64,000 nucleotides of DNA, taken from the NCBI RefSeq assembly GCF_019711375.1, contig NZ_CP081295.1, positions 1,116,001-1,180,000 on the forward strand. Direction: 5' to 3'. Positions within the stretch are counted from its first letter, which is position 1, and each line of letters begins with the position of its first letter. Below are positions 1 to 7,695 of the stretch, piece by piece. A program made the position numbers and the translations under genes. Under the pieces are notes generated by a model. That model saw only the letters and a list, made by a program, of their open reading frames with translations, was not told the DNA's origin and searched no databases. Source of the DNA: Qipengyuania aurantiaca (GTDB lineage Bacteria > Pseudomonadota > Alphaproteobacteria > Sphingomonadales > Sphingomonadaceae).

Positions 1-41
1 CCGCTTGCAAGGAGCGCTGCGGGGACTAAGTGGCGGGGGCT

Positions 42-1013
42 ATGATTGCCCTGACCGTCAACGGCGAAAGCCGCCGCACCGCCGCCACCACCATTGCCCA
101 GCTCGTTCGCGAGCTCGAACTCGATCCTGCGAAGGTGGCGGTCGAGCACAACGGCACGATTGCGCCGCGCAGCGAGCTCGACACGCACGCGCTTGGCGAA
201 GGCGATACGCTGGAGATCGTGCATTTCGTGGGCGGCGGGCAGGACGACGACACGTGGAGCGTGGCGGGTCGCACCTTCAAGAGCCGCCTCATCGTCGGCA
301 CCGGCAAGTACAAGGATTTCCAGCAGAACGCTGCCGCGCTCGAGGCAAGCGGGGCGGAAATCGTCACCGTTGCGGTGCGCCGGGTCAATGTCAGCGATCC
401 CAAGGCGCCGATGCTGACCGATTACATCGATCCCAAGCAAACCACCTACCTCCCCAACACCGCCGGCTGCTTCACCGCCGACGACGCGATCCGCACCCTG
501 CGCCTCGCGCGCGAGGCGGGCGGTTGGGACCTGGTGAAACTCGAAGTGCTCGGCGAGGCGAAAACGCTCTATCCCGACATGCGCGAGACGCTGAAGGCGA
601 CCGAGGTGCTGGCCAAGGAAGGCTTCCACCCGATGGTCTATTGCGTCGACGATCCGATCGCGGCGAAGCAGCTCGAAGAAGCGGGCGCAGTGGCAATCAT
701 GCCTCTGGGCGCGCCGATCGGTTCGGGCCTCGGCATCCAGAACCAGGTCACGATCCGCCTGATCGTCGAGGGCGCGAATGTGCCCGTGCTCGTCGACGCA
801 GGCGTCGGAACGGCTTCCGACGCGGCGGTGGCGATGGAACTCGGCTGCGACGGCGTGCTGATGAACACCGCCATTGCCGAAGCGAAGGACCCGATCCGCA
901 TGGCGCGCGCGATGAAGCTGGCCGTCGAGGCCGGCCGCGACGCCTATCTCGCTGGCCGCATGGGGCGGCGCAAATATGCCGACCCGTCGAGCCCGCTGGC
1001 AGGGCTGATATAA
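42..1013 (+). CDS. thiG: Fused sulfur-carrier ThiS / thiazole synthase ThiG
   Basis: Makes the thiazole phosphate of thiamine: ThiS carries sulfur as a C-terminal thiocarboxylate and ThiG condenses it with dehydroglycine and deoxyxylulose phosphate. Residues 1-66 are a ThiS beta-grasp domain ending in GGG (64-66); the ThiG barrel follows from about residue 72, with the Schiff-base lysine in [10 protein letters not shown] (K166) and phosphate-binding stretches [10 protein letters not shown] and [10 protein letters not shown] at 42 was chosen because [10 protein letters not shown] is a normal ThiS start; an in-frame GTG at 30 would add four residues. The odd point is that the ThiS diglycine, normally a free C-terminus, is internal here, so cleavage or another sulfur route is implied. 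Dxs, which makes its sugar substrate, is encoded at 57.5 kb. The family assignment is firm. Confidence 0.93.
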   Translation: MIALTVNGESRRTAATTIAQLVRELELDPAKVAVEHNGTIAPRSELDTHALGEGDTLEIVHFVGGGQDDDTWSVAGRTFKSRLIVGTGKYKDFQQNAAALEASGAEIVTVAVRRVNVSDPKAPMLTDYIDPKQTTYLPNTAGCFTADDAIRTLRLAREAGGWDLVKLEVLGEAKTLYPDMRETLKATEVLAKEGFHPMVYCVDDPIAAKQLEEAGAVAIMPLGAPIGSGLGIQNQVTIRLIVEGANVPVLVDAGVGTASDAAVAMELGCDGVLMNTAIAEAKDPIRMARAMKLAVEAGRDAYLAGRMGRRKYADPSSPLAGLI

Positions 1014-1129
1014 TCGGGCCGCAGGCCCGCAAGGCCGACCGGCCGCCCGAGCCTATGCGAGGAAGCCAAGCGACGCGGATGCGTCGCGCCCAGCGTTTGA
1101 GGGCCGAAAAAACCGCCCACCATCAAAAA

Positions 1130-1137
1130 TTAACCAT
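1130..1137 (+). promoter_or_regulatory. Possible CtrA half-site TTAACCAT
   Basis: Exact match to TTAACCAT, a half-site word bound by the cell-cycle regulator CtrA in alphaproteobacteria, 38 bases before the start at 1176. There is no second TTAA at the standard seven-base spacing, so it is only a candidate. A second exact copy lies before the PAS protein at 43.5 kb. Confidence 0.3.
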
Positions 1138-1152
1138 CTTGGCGGAGACTGT

Positions 1153-1175
1153 GATTCGACGAAGGGAATCGAATC
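1153..1175 (+). promoter_or_regulatory. Inverted repeat enclosing a ribosome binding site
   Basis: Perfect 7-base arms GATTCGA (1153-1159) and TCGAATC (1169-1175) enclose CGAAGGGAA, whose AAGGGA is the likely Shine-Dalgarno sequence of the gene starting at 1176. The site would be displayed in the loop of a hairpin directly abutting the ATG. A role in translation control is inference. Confidence 0.35.
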
Positions 1176-1703
1176 ATGGCCGTGACCAATGCCGCATCGC
1201 TGACCATTGCCGAAATGCGCGAGTTCGCCAGCTTCACCGCGGCCGAGCAGCGTTACATCCGGCGCAGCCTCGATATCGGCCTCAGCCGCTGCGACGCGTT
1301 CCGCATCTGGGGGCGCACGCAGGGCGAGACCGCCGCAATCCGCAGCCAGTATGTTGCCTATCAGGAATTGAAGGCGCTGCGCGGCGCGATCCCGCACGAA
1401 TCCGGCTTCGACGCGATCGAGGGCTTCATCGGCAAGATCACCCGCGTGGCCGCCTTCGATCTCGCGCAGGAGCGCATCGAGTGCTTCTCGGCCTTCCGCT
1501 TCCTTTACGAACGCCTGCTCGGCCCTGAGGCACGCCCCTGGCTGCCCAGCGCCTTCTGCGCCGCCGCCGCGCTGCCGCAGATTCGCCCGGAACGCCGCAA
1601 GATGCTCCTCCAAAGCCTGAGCGAAGCCGCCGCGACCGCCCCTGGCTGGTCCGACCGCGCGCCGAGCTTCTTCCCGGAATTCATCGAGGAAGTGGCTGCT
1701 TAG
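1176..1703 (+). CDS. Uncharacterised protein, 175 residues
   Basis: I do not recognise the family. The protein is soluble and mostly helical in appearance, with no signal peptide or membrane segment. The N-terminal third (MAVTNAASLTIAEMREFASF onwards) contains a helix-turn-helix-like stretch around residues 25-55 (RYIRRSLDIGLSRCDAFRIW), so DNA binding is possible but unproven. Codon use and GC match the chromosome. The ATG is preceded by AAGGGA inside a small inverted repeat, and an exact TTAACCAT lies 38 bases upstream. It is followed after 22 bases by the HNH-like gene on the same strand. Confidence 0.7.
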   Translation: MAVTNAASLTIAEMREFASFTAAEQRYIRRSLDIGLSRCDAFRIWGRTQGETAAIRSQYVAYQELKALRGAIPHESGFDAIEGFIGKITRVAAFDLAQERIECFSAFRFLYERLLGPEARPWLPSAFCAAAALPQIRPERRKMLLQSLSEAAATAPGWSDRAPSFFPEFIEEVAA

Positions 1704-1725
1704 TCGGTATTGCTCTAGCATCGTT

Positions 1726-2190
1726 GTGAGTGCGCCAGCTAAGCCATGTGATAACTCGTGCGTGTCACCTCGCCATGTGCCGGACTCCGTCCGAAAGAAG
1801 GGAATTGGTTGTCAGCGCTATTGCCAATGGCTTGAACAGCAAGCGAGGAATTGCCGCGCTCGCGATACCAAGGCAGCACGCCGACCTATCGAAGAATATC
1901 GCGAAGCGATCCACAAAGCAGTGCTCAAGAGCAATGGATTGGATTGCTACACCGGAGAAGAACTAGAGTGGAACCGCCTGAATCATGAAAAGCCAAAGGG
2001 CCGCGGTCAGCGCAATCACCGGATCGTCGGTCGCTATCCTTCGATAGATCACTACCACGGCATCGACCGGTTGAATTATCGCATCTGCGCGGGATCTGTA
2101 AATCACGCGAAGGGTGCATTGGATCATCAACAGTTTGTGGATCTTTGCCGCAAGGTGGCGCAACACCACGACAAATGGGGTAATTGTTAA
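1726..2190 (+). CDS. HNH-like nuclease-fold protein
   Basis: A 154-residue protein whose layout recalls a beta-beta-alpha-metal (HNH) domain: a LDCYTGEELEW strand near residues 73-83, then YPSIDHYHG with the Asp-His expected of the first metal-binding strand, then NYRICAGSVNHAKG, where an Asn and a Lys-Gly close the fold as in NxxKG of HNH proteins. The usual zinc CxxC pairs are incomplete (single Cys at each place). Start is GTG at 1726; the N-terminal 40 residues are Cys- and Arg-rich and poorly determined. Its base composition is less GC-rich than its neighbours, consistent with transfer. Assignment rests on motif spacing by eye, so a nuclease activity is inference. Confidence 0.55.
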   Translation: MSAPAKPCDNSCVSPRHVPDSVRKKGIGCQRYCQWLEQQARNCRARDTKAARRPIEEYREAIHKAVLKSNGLDCYTGEELEWNRLNHEKPKGRGQRNHRIVGRYPSIDHYHGIDRLNYRICAGSVNHAKGALDHQQFVDLCRKVAQHHDKWGNC

Positions 2191-2214
2191 GTCGCGGCTT
2201 GGTGCAATTCGTTG

Positions 2215-2595
2215 CTAGAGTTCTTCCACGATCAGATAGGTCACCGTGGCCTCGCCCACGTTGACCACTTCGTGCCACTGCACCCCGTCACTCGAATAAT
2301 CTGAGCCCGTCGCCAGCGTTGCGGTGCGCGTGCCGCTCTCACTGGTAAGCTGCATCGTGCCGCCGCTCAGCGCATAGCCGTAATGCGGCGGGTGATAATG
2401 TCGTTCGTGGCCCACGCCCGGCGGGAAGGTGCAGCGCAGGACCCGGTGCGTTTCGGTCTGGTGCTGGAGCGTGCAAACGCGGCTGCCCTCCCAGCCCGCT
2501 TCCAGCGCGGAGGGCAGCGCTTCGCTGATATGCTGGCGCGTGGTGCAGCCGCCCAGCAGCAAGGTGCTGGTGAGGATTATCGCTATTTCACGCAT
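2215..2595 (-). CDS. Small cupin-type lipoprotein
   Basis: A 126-residue protein beginning with a lipoprotein signal (TSTLLLGGC, lipidated Cys about residue 17). The mature part looks like a small beta-barrel cupin: PPGVGHERHYHPPHYGYALS supplies the clustered histidines of cupin motif 1, and GVQWHEVVNVGEATVTYLIV resembles motif 2. Metal binding is therefore likely, the substrate unknown. The ATG at 2595 lies only two bases after the stop of the acyl-CoA ligase gene upstream on the same strand, so the pair is probably cotranscribed. It is convergent with the HNH-like gene, leaving 24 bases between the stops. Confidence 0.72.
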   Translation of the reverse strand: MREIAIILTSTLLLGGCTTRQHISEALPSALEAGWEGSRVCTLQHQTETHRVLRCTFPPGVGHERHYHPPHYGYALSGGTMQLTSESGTRTATLATGSDYSSDGVQWHEVVNVGEATVTYLIVEEL

Positions 2596-2597
2596 GG

Positions 2598-4400
2598 TTA
2601 GCTGCGGTAGAGCCCATCCAGCCGGTCGCCGTAGCGGTCCTTGATCTTGTGGCGGCGGATTTTCATCGAGGGCGTCATTTCCTCGTTCTCGATGGTGAAG
2701 CCCTCGTCCGCGAAGGTGAACTGGCGGACCTTTTCGATCACCGAGAGGTCCTTGTTCACCCGATCGACCGCCTTGCGGACCGCACTGCGGAATTCGGGAT
2801 CGTCCTGCAGCGTTTTCAAGTCGAATTTCTTGCCGTTCGCTTTGGCCCAGTCGAGCGCCCATTCCGCGTCGGGCACGATCAGGCCGACGATATAGGGACG
2901 CTTGTCGCCCGCCACCATTGCCTGACCGATCTCGGGCTGCAGCGTCAGCATGCCCTCGACCTTCTGCGGGGCGATGTTGTCGCCCTTGTCGTTGACGATC
3001 ATGTCCTTCTTGCGGTCGGTGATGACGATACGGTCCTTCTCGTCGAGATGGCCGATATCGCCGGTGTGGAGCCAGCCGTCTTTGATCGTGCGGTCGGTTT
3101 CGGCCTCGTTTTGCCAGTAACCGTGCATCACCAACTCGCCGCGGCAGAGGATTTCGCCATCCTCGGCAATCTTGACCTCGACCCCGCGCATGGCTGGGCC
3201 GACCGAGTGCATCGCGATGCCCGCCTTGGGGCGGTTGCAGGCGACCACGGGGCCCGCCTCGGTCTGGCCGTAGCCCTGAAGCATGGTGAGACCCATGCTC
3301 TCGAAAAAGATGCCGACCTCGGGGTTGAGCGGCGCGCCGCCCGACACCATCGCCTTGATCCGGCCGCCGAAGCGCTGGCGGATCTTGGGCTTGAGCAGCT
3401 TTCCGACCACCGCGTCCTTGAGCCCGTCGCCAAACTGCTTCTTGCCCTCGGCGCGGCGTTCGCCGACTTCCAGTGCGGTGTTCATGAGCTTTTCGGCCAG
3501 ACCACCCTGCTTCTGGACCTGTTTCATGATCCGCGTGCGCAGCACCTCGAAAAGGCGCGGAACGACGACCATGATCGTCGGCCGGGTTTCCTCGATATTG
3601 CTGGCGAGCTTTTCGAGACCTTCGGAATAATAGATCTGCGCGCCGATCGAGATGGGCAGATATTGCCCGCCCGTGTGCTCATAGGCGTGGCTGGCCGGCA
3701 GGAAGGAGAGGAAACGCTCCTCCTCGTCGATGCCGAAATCTTCCGCCAGGATCTCGGCGGCGCCGGCGATATTGCACAGGATGGCCCCGTGGTGCTGCAT
3801 CACGCCGCGCGGCGCGCCGCCCGTGCCGCTGGTGTAGATGATGCAGGCGGTGTCGCCGCGACCGATATGGGCGATCCGTTCCTCGACCGCCTTGCGCGCC
3901 GCCGCGGCGTCGCCGTCGACCAGCGCGTCCCACTGATGGTATCCGAAGCTGCCCGATTGCTGACGGTGAAGGTCCTCGATGCCGATCACATGGTCGGCAA
4001 TGCCGGTTGCCTGAAGCGCGCCGTGCAGCGGCCCGAGCAGCTTTTCGGTCGAGACGATCACCGCCCTGGCACCCGAATTGTCGAGGATATGAACGTGGTC
4101 CCGCTCGGTGTTGGTGACATAGGCCGGAACCGTAATGCAGCCGGCGGCCATGATCGCGAGGTCGGCGATGCACCATTCGGGGCGGTTTTCCGACACAAGG
4201 CACACGCGGTCGCCGGGTTTGAGGCCGAGGCCGAGAAGGGCTTCGGAGAGCAGGCATACGCGGTCGGCCGCCTCGCCCCATGTGATCGTCTGCCATTCGC
4301 CGTCGCGTTTTGCTCCGAGGAAGGCCCGGTCGGGGCGCTCATCGGCGCGTTTCAGGAAAAGTTCGACCAGATTATTGGCGGAATCGATATCCGACAGCAC
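2598..4400 (-). CDS. Long-chain fatty acyl-CoA synthetase (AMP-forming)
   Basis: Activates a fatty acid with ATP and CoA through an acyl-adenylate. At 600 residues it has the full adenylate-forming fold. The P-loop IIYTSGTGGAPRGV (187-200) has Arg where most members have Lys; GYGQTEAGP (376-384) is the A5 motif; HTGDIG and ITDRKKDMI form the hinge region; TPSMKIRRHKI near the C-terminus supplies the A10 lysine. It is closest in style to the long-chain (FAA1/FadD15-like) branch rather than E. coli FadD. The start is GTG at 4400, with GAGGAG eight bases upstream. The cupin lipoprotein gene follows two bases after its stop. The exact chain length cannot be read from sequence. Confidence 0.9.
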   Translation of the reverse strand: MLSDIDSANNLVELFLKRADERPDRAFLGAKRDGEWQTITWGEAADRVCLLSEALLGLGLKPGDRVCLVSENRPEWCIADLAIMAAGCITVPAYVTNTERDHVHILDNSGARAVIVSTEKLLGPLHGALQATGIADHVIGIEDLHRQQSGSFGYHQWDALVDGDAAAARKAVEERIAHIGRGDTACIIYTSGTGGAPRGVMQHHGAILCNIAGAAEILAEDFGIDEEERFLSFLPASHAYEHTGGQYLPISIGAQIYYSEGLEKLASNIEETRPTIMVVVPRLFEVLRTRIMKQVQKQGGLAEKLMNTALEVGERRAEGKKQFGDGLKDAVVGKLLKPKIRQRFGGRIKAMVSGGAPLNPEVGIFFESMGLTMLQGYGQTEAGPVVACNRPKAGIAMHSVGPAMRGVEVKIAEDGEILCRGELVMHGYWQNEAETDRTIKDGWLHTGDIGHLDEKDRIVITDRKKDMIVNDKGDNIAPQKVEGMLTLQPEIGQAMVAGDKRPYIVGLIVPDAEWALDWAKANGKKFDLKTLQDDPEFRSAVRKAVDRVNKDLSVIEKVRQFTFADEGFTIENEEMTPSMKIRRHKIKDRYGDRLDGLYRS

Positions 4401-4507
4401 AGGCAGGCTCCTCGCGAAAGTTCTGTTCTATTCTTTTGTTGTGCGACCAACGAAACGCAGGGGCTTAAGCTCCCGTTGTCGCTACCGCAAGTGGAGCCGC
4501 GCTCTTG

Positions 4508-6235
4508 TCAGGGGAGTTCGAGTTGTCCCACGAGGCGCGGGTCGCGCGCGCTCTGCCATTCGCCTGCCCCATGCAGCAGCGCCCCGCCCTTGATCGGGGC
4601 CGCGCGGATGATCAGGTCCTCATGGCCCAAGGCGCGGAAGGCCTCGGCGGAGGTTTCGAGCCAAGTTCCTTCCTCCAGCAGTACGCGGCTGCCAAAGGCC
4701 ATGGTGAAGGGCAGGCCGAGCGAACCTTCTGCGGACAGGCCGAAGTCGATGGCGCCGATTATGGCGCGCGCCGTGGTCACGGGGATGGTGCTGCCTCCTG
4801 CTGCACCCACGACCATGAAGGGCTGGCCTTCGGGATCGTAGACCACGGTCGGCGACATGGAGCTGCGCGGGCGTTTGCCCCCCTCCACGCGGTTCGCCAC
4901 CAGCCGCCCGTCGACCTGCGGCGACCGACTGAAATCGGTGAGTTCGTTGTTGAGGTAGAAGCCGGCCACCATCAGTCCCGAGCCGAAAGGGCCTTCCACG
5001 GTGGAGGTGTAGCTGACCATGGTGCGCGCGCTATCGATGACGGCGAAATGCGATGTGCCGTGCTCCACCGACTCGTCGCCATCGGCCAGCGCCAGTGGCG
5101 CGCCGCGTGGCTTTCCGGCCTGCGGATCGGCGAGCGAACGGTCGGGCGAGATCAGCGCGCTGCGTTCGGCCAAATAGGTCGGCTCGAGCAAGCCTGCGAC
5201 AGGCACGGAGACGAAATCGCTGTCGGCGAGATAGATCTCGCGGTCGGCATAGGCGAGGCGCTGCGCCTCGAGGAACAGGTGCCAGGTGACCGGATTGTCT
5301 GCGCCCAGCGCCGCGAGGTCGAAGCGTTCGAGCTGGCCGAGGATCTGCTGGACCGCGACCCCGCCCGAGGTCGGCGGCCCCATCGAACAGATGCGATACT
5401 CGCGATAGGGCGTGCAGACCGCGTCGCGCTCCTTCGCTTCGTAGGAGGCGATGTCGGCATAGGTCATGGCGCCGTCGCGCGGCGTGTCGGCGGCGATGGT
5501 GGTGGCGAGCGCCTGCGCGATCTCGCCGGCATAGAAGGCCTCGGGTCCACGCGCGGCCAGCGCCTCGAAGGTCTTTGCAAGCGCTTCGTTGCGCACCAGC
5601 GTGCCGACCGGAAGCGCCGCGCCTTCGGCATCGAAGAAGAGCGCACGGCCTTCCGCGCTGAAGGCTGCGCGGTTCTTCGCGCTTTCGAGCGAAGTGTTGA
5701 GGCGCGGATTGATGCGGAAGCCTTCGCGCGCGAGCCGGATCGCCGGTTCGAACAGCGTGGCCCAGTCGAGCCGTCCGTGCGCGGCATGGGCCTTGGCGGC
5801 GAGAGCGATATTTCCGGGCACGCCCACGCTCAGCCCGCTGCGGACAGAATCGATAAAGGGGGGCAACTCGCCCGTCTCGCTCAGGAACCAGTCGGGCGTC
5901 GCGCCTGAAGGGGCGGTCTCGCGGCCGTCGAAGGTGGTGACCGAGCCACCCGCTTCGCCTCGCACCAGGAACCCGCCGCCGCCGATCCCCGAGCTTTGCG
6001 GCTCGACCACCGTTAGCGCCAGCATCACTGCGATCGCGGCATCGGTCGCGCTGCCGCCGCGTGCGAGGATTTCCTCGCCTGCGGCCTGCGCGCGCGGGTC
6101 GGCGGCGCTGACAGCACCGGTGAAGGCGGGCGCTTCGGTTCGCGGCTCGGCCGTGTCCGCTTGCGTGTAGGTAATGCAGCCCGAGAGGGTGAAGGCGACG
6201 AGCGAGAGGGGCAGGGCGCGAAGCATGGCCGCCAT
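4508..6235 (-). CDS. ggt: Gamma-glutamyltransferase, lipoprotein-type signal
   Basis: Transfers or hydrolyses the gamma-glutamyl group of glutathione in the periplasm. The 575-residue precursor matures by self-cleavage before the nucleophile Thr394 in EHGTSHFAVI. SGIGGGGFLV (82-91), ETRGT-equivalent substrate-site region and GAAGGSTIP (oxyanion region, usually GGSRI) are visible. The N-terminus has a lipobox-like LSGC ending at Cys20, suggesting anchoring to a membrane instead of a soluble periplasmic form. A start three codons later (MLRALPL) is equally possible. The stop of pyrD lies two bases upstream of the ATG, so the two are probably one transcript, although the pathways are unrelated. 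Confidence 0.9.
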   Translation of the reverse strand: MAAMLRALPLSLVAFTLSGCITYTQADTAEPRTEAPAFTGAVSAADPRAQAAGEEILARGGSATDAAIAVMLALTVVEPQSSGIGGGGFLVRGEAGGSVTTFDGRETAPSGATPDWFLSETGELPPFIDSVRSGLSVGVPGNIALAAKAHAAHGRLDWATLFEPAIRLAREGFRINPRLNTSLESAKNRAAFSAEGRALFFDAEGAALPVGTLVRNEALAKTFEALAARGPEAFYAGEIAQALATTIAADTPRDGAMTYADIASYEAKERDAVCTPYREYRICSMGPPTSGGVAVQQILGQLERFDLAALGADNPVTWHLFLEAQRLAYADREIYLADSDFVSVPVAGLLEPTYLAERSALISPDRSLADPQAGKPRGAPLALADGDESVEHGTSHFAVIDSARTMVSYTSTVEGPFGSGLMVAGFYLNNELTDFSRSPQVDGRLVANRVEGGKRPRSSMSPTVVYDPEGQPFMVVGAAGGSTIPVTTARAIIGAIDFGLSAEGSLGLPFTMAFGSRVLLEEGTWLETSAEAFRALGHEDLIIRAAPIKGGALLHGAGEWQSARDPRLVGQLELP

Positions 6236-6237
6236 CG

Positions 6238-7266
6238 CTATTCGGTTCCGACCGCTTGGGCAATCGAAGCGAAGCCTTCGCGCCGCATCAGCGTGGTCAG
6301 GCCGCGCGTGATCCGGTTTGGGAGCCCGGGGCCTTCATAGACCATCGCGCTGTACAGCTGGACGAGGCTCGCGCCCGCCTTGATCCGCGCCCAAGCGTCT
6401 TCCGCGCTGGCGATCCCGCCGACGCCGACGAGAGAGATCGACCCGCCGGTCGCCTTGCGGAAGTCGCGGATCCGCTGGAGGGCCAGGTCGCGCAAGGGCG
6501 CCCCCGAAAGCCCGCCCGCTTCGCCCGCATGGTGCGACCGCAGTTTCGGGCGCGAGATAGTTGTGTTCGACACGATGAGCGCGCCAAGTTTCTTGTCCGC
6601 GGCAATCCGGGCGATCGCGTCGATATCGGCGGGTTCGAGATCGGGGGCGACCTTGAGGAAAACCGGCGGTCCGTCTTCGCCGCGCGCCTCGAACACGGCG
6701 TCGAGCAGGCCGGTCAGCGCGCTTTCGTCCTGCAGCGCGCGCAGGCCCGGCGTATTGGGGCTGGAGATATTGACCGCGAGATAGGTCGCGAGCGGGGCCA
6801 TGATGCGCGTCATCGTGGCGTAGTCGGCAATCCGGTCCTCGCTGTCCTTGTTGGCGCCGATGTTGATGCCGAGCACGCCCGGGCGGCCCTGCCGCGCCGC
6901 GAGTCGCTCCGCCGCGATCGCCGAGCCGCCGTTGTTGAAGCCCATCCGGTTGATCACCGCGCGGTCCTCGACCAGCCGGAACAGGCGCGGCTTGGGATTG
7001 CCTGCCTGCGGGCGCGGCGTGATCGAGCCGACCTCGGCAAAGCCGAAGCCCAGCGCCAGCAGCTTGTCGGGGACCTCGCCATCCTTGTCGAAGCCCGCCG
7101 CCATGCCCAGCGGATTGGGGAAGGCGATTCCTGAGACTTCGGTCGCTAAAGCGCCGGGCTTTGCGGGCTTGCCGAGCGGTGCCGTCTTCAGCGCCGCCAG
7201 CGTCAGCTTGTGGGCGCGTTCGGGGTCGAGGGCGAAGAGGGCGGGGCGGGCAAGATCGAACAGCAT
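6238..7266 (-). CDS. pyrD: Dihydroorotate dehydrogenase (quinone), class 2
   Basis: Oxidises dihydroorotate to orotate in pyrimidine synthesis, passing electrons to quinone at the inner membrane. The 342-residue protein has the N-terminal quinone-site helices (MLFDLARPALFALDPERAHK) typical of class 2, NPLGMAAGFDKDG for FMN and substrate, the catalytic serine in NISSPNTPGLR, and GVGGI near the C-terminus for the FMN phosphate. It begins a minus-strand transcript with ggt (two-base gap). Upstream lies a 430-base non-coding stretch with a CTTTGT-N9-ACAAAG palindrome about 80-100 bases from the start. Confidence 0.96.
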   Translation of the reverse strand: MLFDLARPALFALDPERAHKLTLAALKTAPLGKPAKPGALATEVSGIAFPNPLGMAAGFDKDGEVPDKLLALGFGFAEVGSITPRPQAGNPKPRLFRLVEDRAVINRMGFNNGGSAIAAERLAARQGRPGVLGINIGANKDSEDRIADYATMTRIMAPLATYLAVNISSPNTPGLRALQDESALTGLLDAVFEARGEDGPPVFLKVAPDLEPADIDAIARIAADKKLGALIVSNTTISRPKLRSHHAGEAGGLSGAPLRDLALQRIRDFRKATGGSISLVGVGGIASAEDAWARIKAGASLVQLYSAMVYEGPGLPNRITRGLTTLMRREGFASIAQAVGTE

Positions 7267-7344
7267 GGCGCGCGCCTATGGCCGAGCCCCGCGCCCGTGT
7301 CGAGCATCCGGGGTGACCTCGCGCCGAATCTCGCTCTGGCACAG

Positions 7345-7365
7345 CTTTGTAAATATCCGACAAAG
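7345..7365. promoter_or_regulatory. Palindrome CTTTGT-N9-ACAAAG
   Basis: Perfect 6-base inverted arms with a 9-base spacer, an operator-like size, lying 79 bases upstream of the divergent pyrD start and 40 bases before the candidate small RNA. No known regulator is identified from it. Confidence 0.3.
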
Positions 7366-7404
7366 TTGCCCCTAAGGTTACCCGATGTCGCGTGCATACA
7401 ATCG

Positions 7405-7514
7405 AAAAAAGTGATTCTCGATTATCACTCTTTTTGCGACCCGAAGGGCTCGAGGCAGAAATGCAACGAGTTCTCACCTATAGGGGGCGGCTCTTTGCGG
7501 GCCGCCCTTTTTTT
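7405..7514 (+). ncRNA. Candidate small RNA ending in an intrinsic terminator
   Basis: Three hairpins in about 110 bases that hold no credible reading frame. The first is AGTGAT/ATCACT (7410-7429) flanked by an A-run and a T-run. The second is CTCG-AG-GCA-GAAA-TGC-AA-CGAG (7449-7470), a stem with a purine internal loop capped by a GAAA tetraloop. The third is GGGCGGC/GCCGCCC (7485-7507) followed by seven T, a textbook plus-strand terminator. The stretch between hairpins 2 and 3 (TTCTCACCTATAG) would be single-stranded. No plus-strand gene upstream could use this terminator, since pyrD points the other way. The alternative is a leader attenuator for the AraC-type gene at 7696. I cannot assign a known RNA family. 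Confidence 0.5.
7485..7514 (+). terminator. Rho-independent terminator
   Basis: GGGCGGC (7485-7491) pairs with GCCGCCC (7501-7507) across a nine-base loop and is followed by TTTTTTT (7508-7514). It is strong and in plus orientation, yet it has no plus-strand gene in front of it. Confidence 0.8.
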
Positions 7515-7546
7515 GTCGCGAGTTCCGATACTTGGCGATTGATGTC

Positions 7547-7562
7547 GTAAATATACATTTAC
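7547..7562. promoter_or_regulatory. Palindrome GTAAAT-ATAC-ATTTAC
   Basis: A perfect 16-base inverted repeat, AT-rich within GC-rich surroundings, 134 bases upstream of the AraC-type regulator. It is a candidate binding site, possibly for that regulator itself, but AraC proteins more often bind direct repeats. Confidence 0.3.
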
Positions 7563-7695
7563 TGGACGCGCGGCGCGTGCTTGGAGTGATTCGGGCCGGG
7601 TCGCAAACCGAACGCCAAGCGCTTGCTGGGAACAGGCGCGAGGTGGTGGCTACCCGACCGGATCGTAGGTATTCATTCGCGGGGGCGCGCACTTC

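Noticed and set aside
1-29. Possible 3' end of an upstream gene closed by TAA at 27-29
   Set aside because: Only eight codons (ACKERCGD) are available, too little to support a gene.
2649-4841. 730-codon plus-strand frame antisense to the acyl-CoA ligase
   Set aside because: A GC-rich shadow of the opposite gene; composition is repetitive with no domain, and the ligase motifs are unambiguous.
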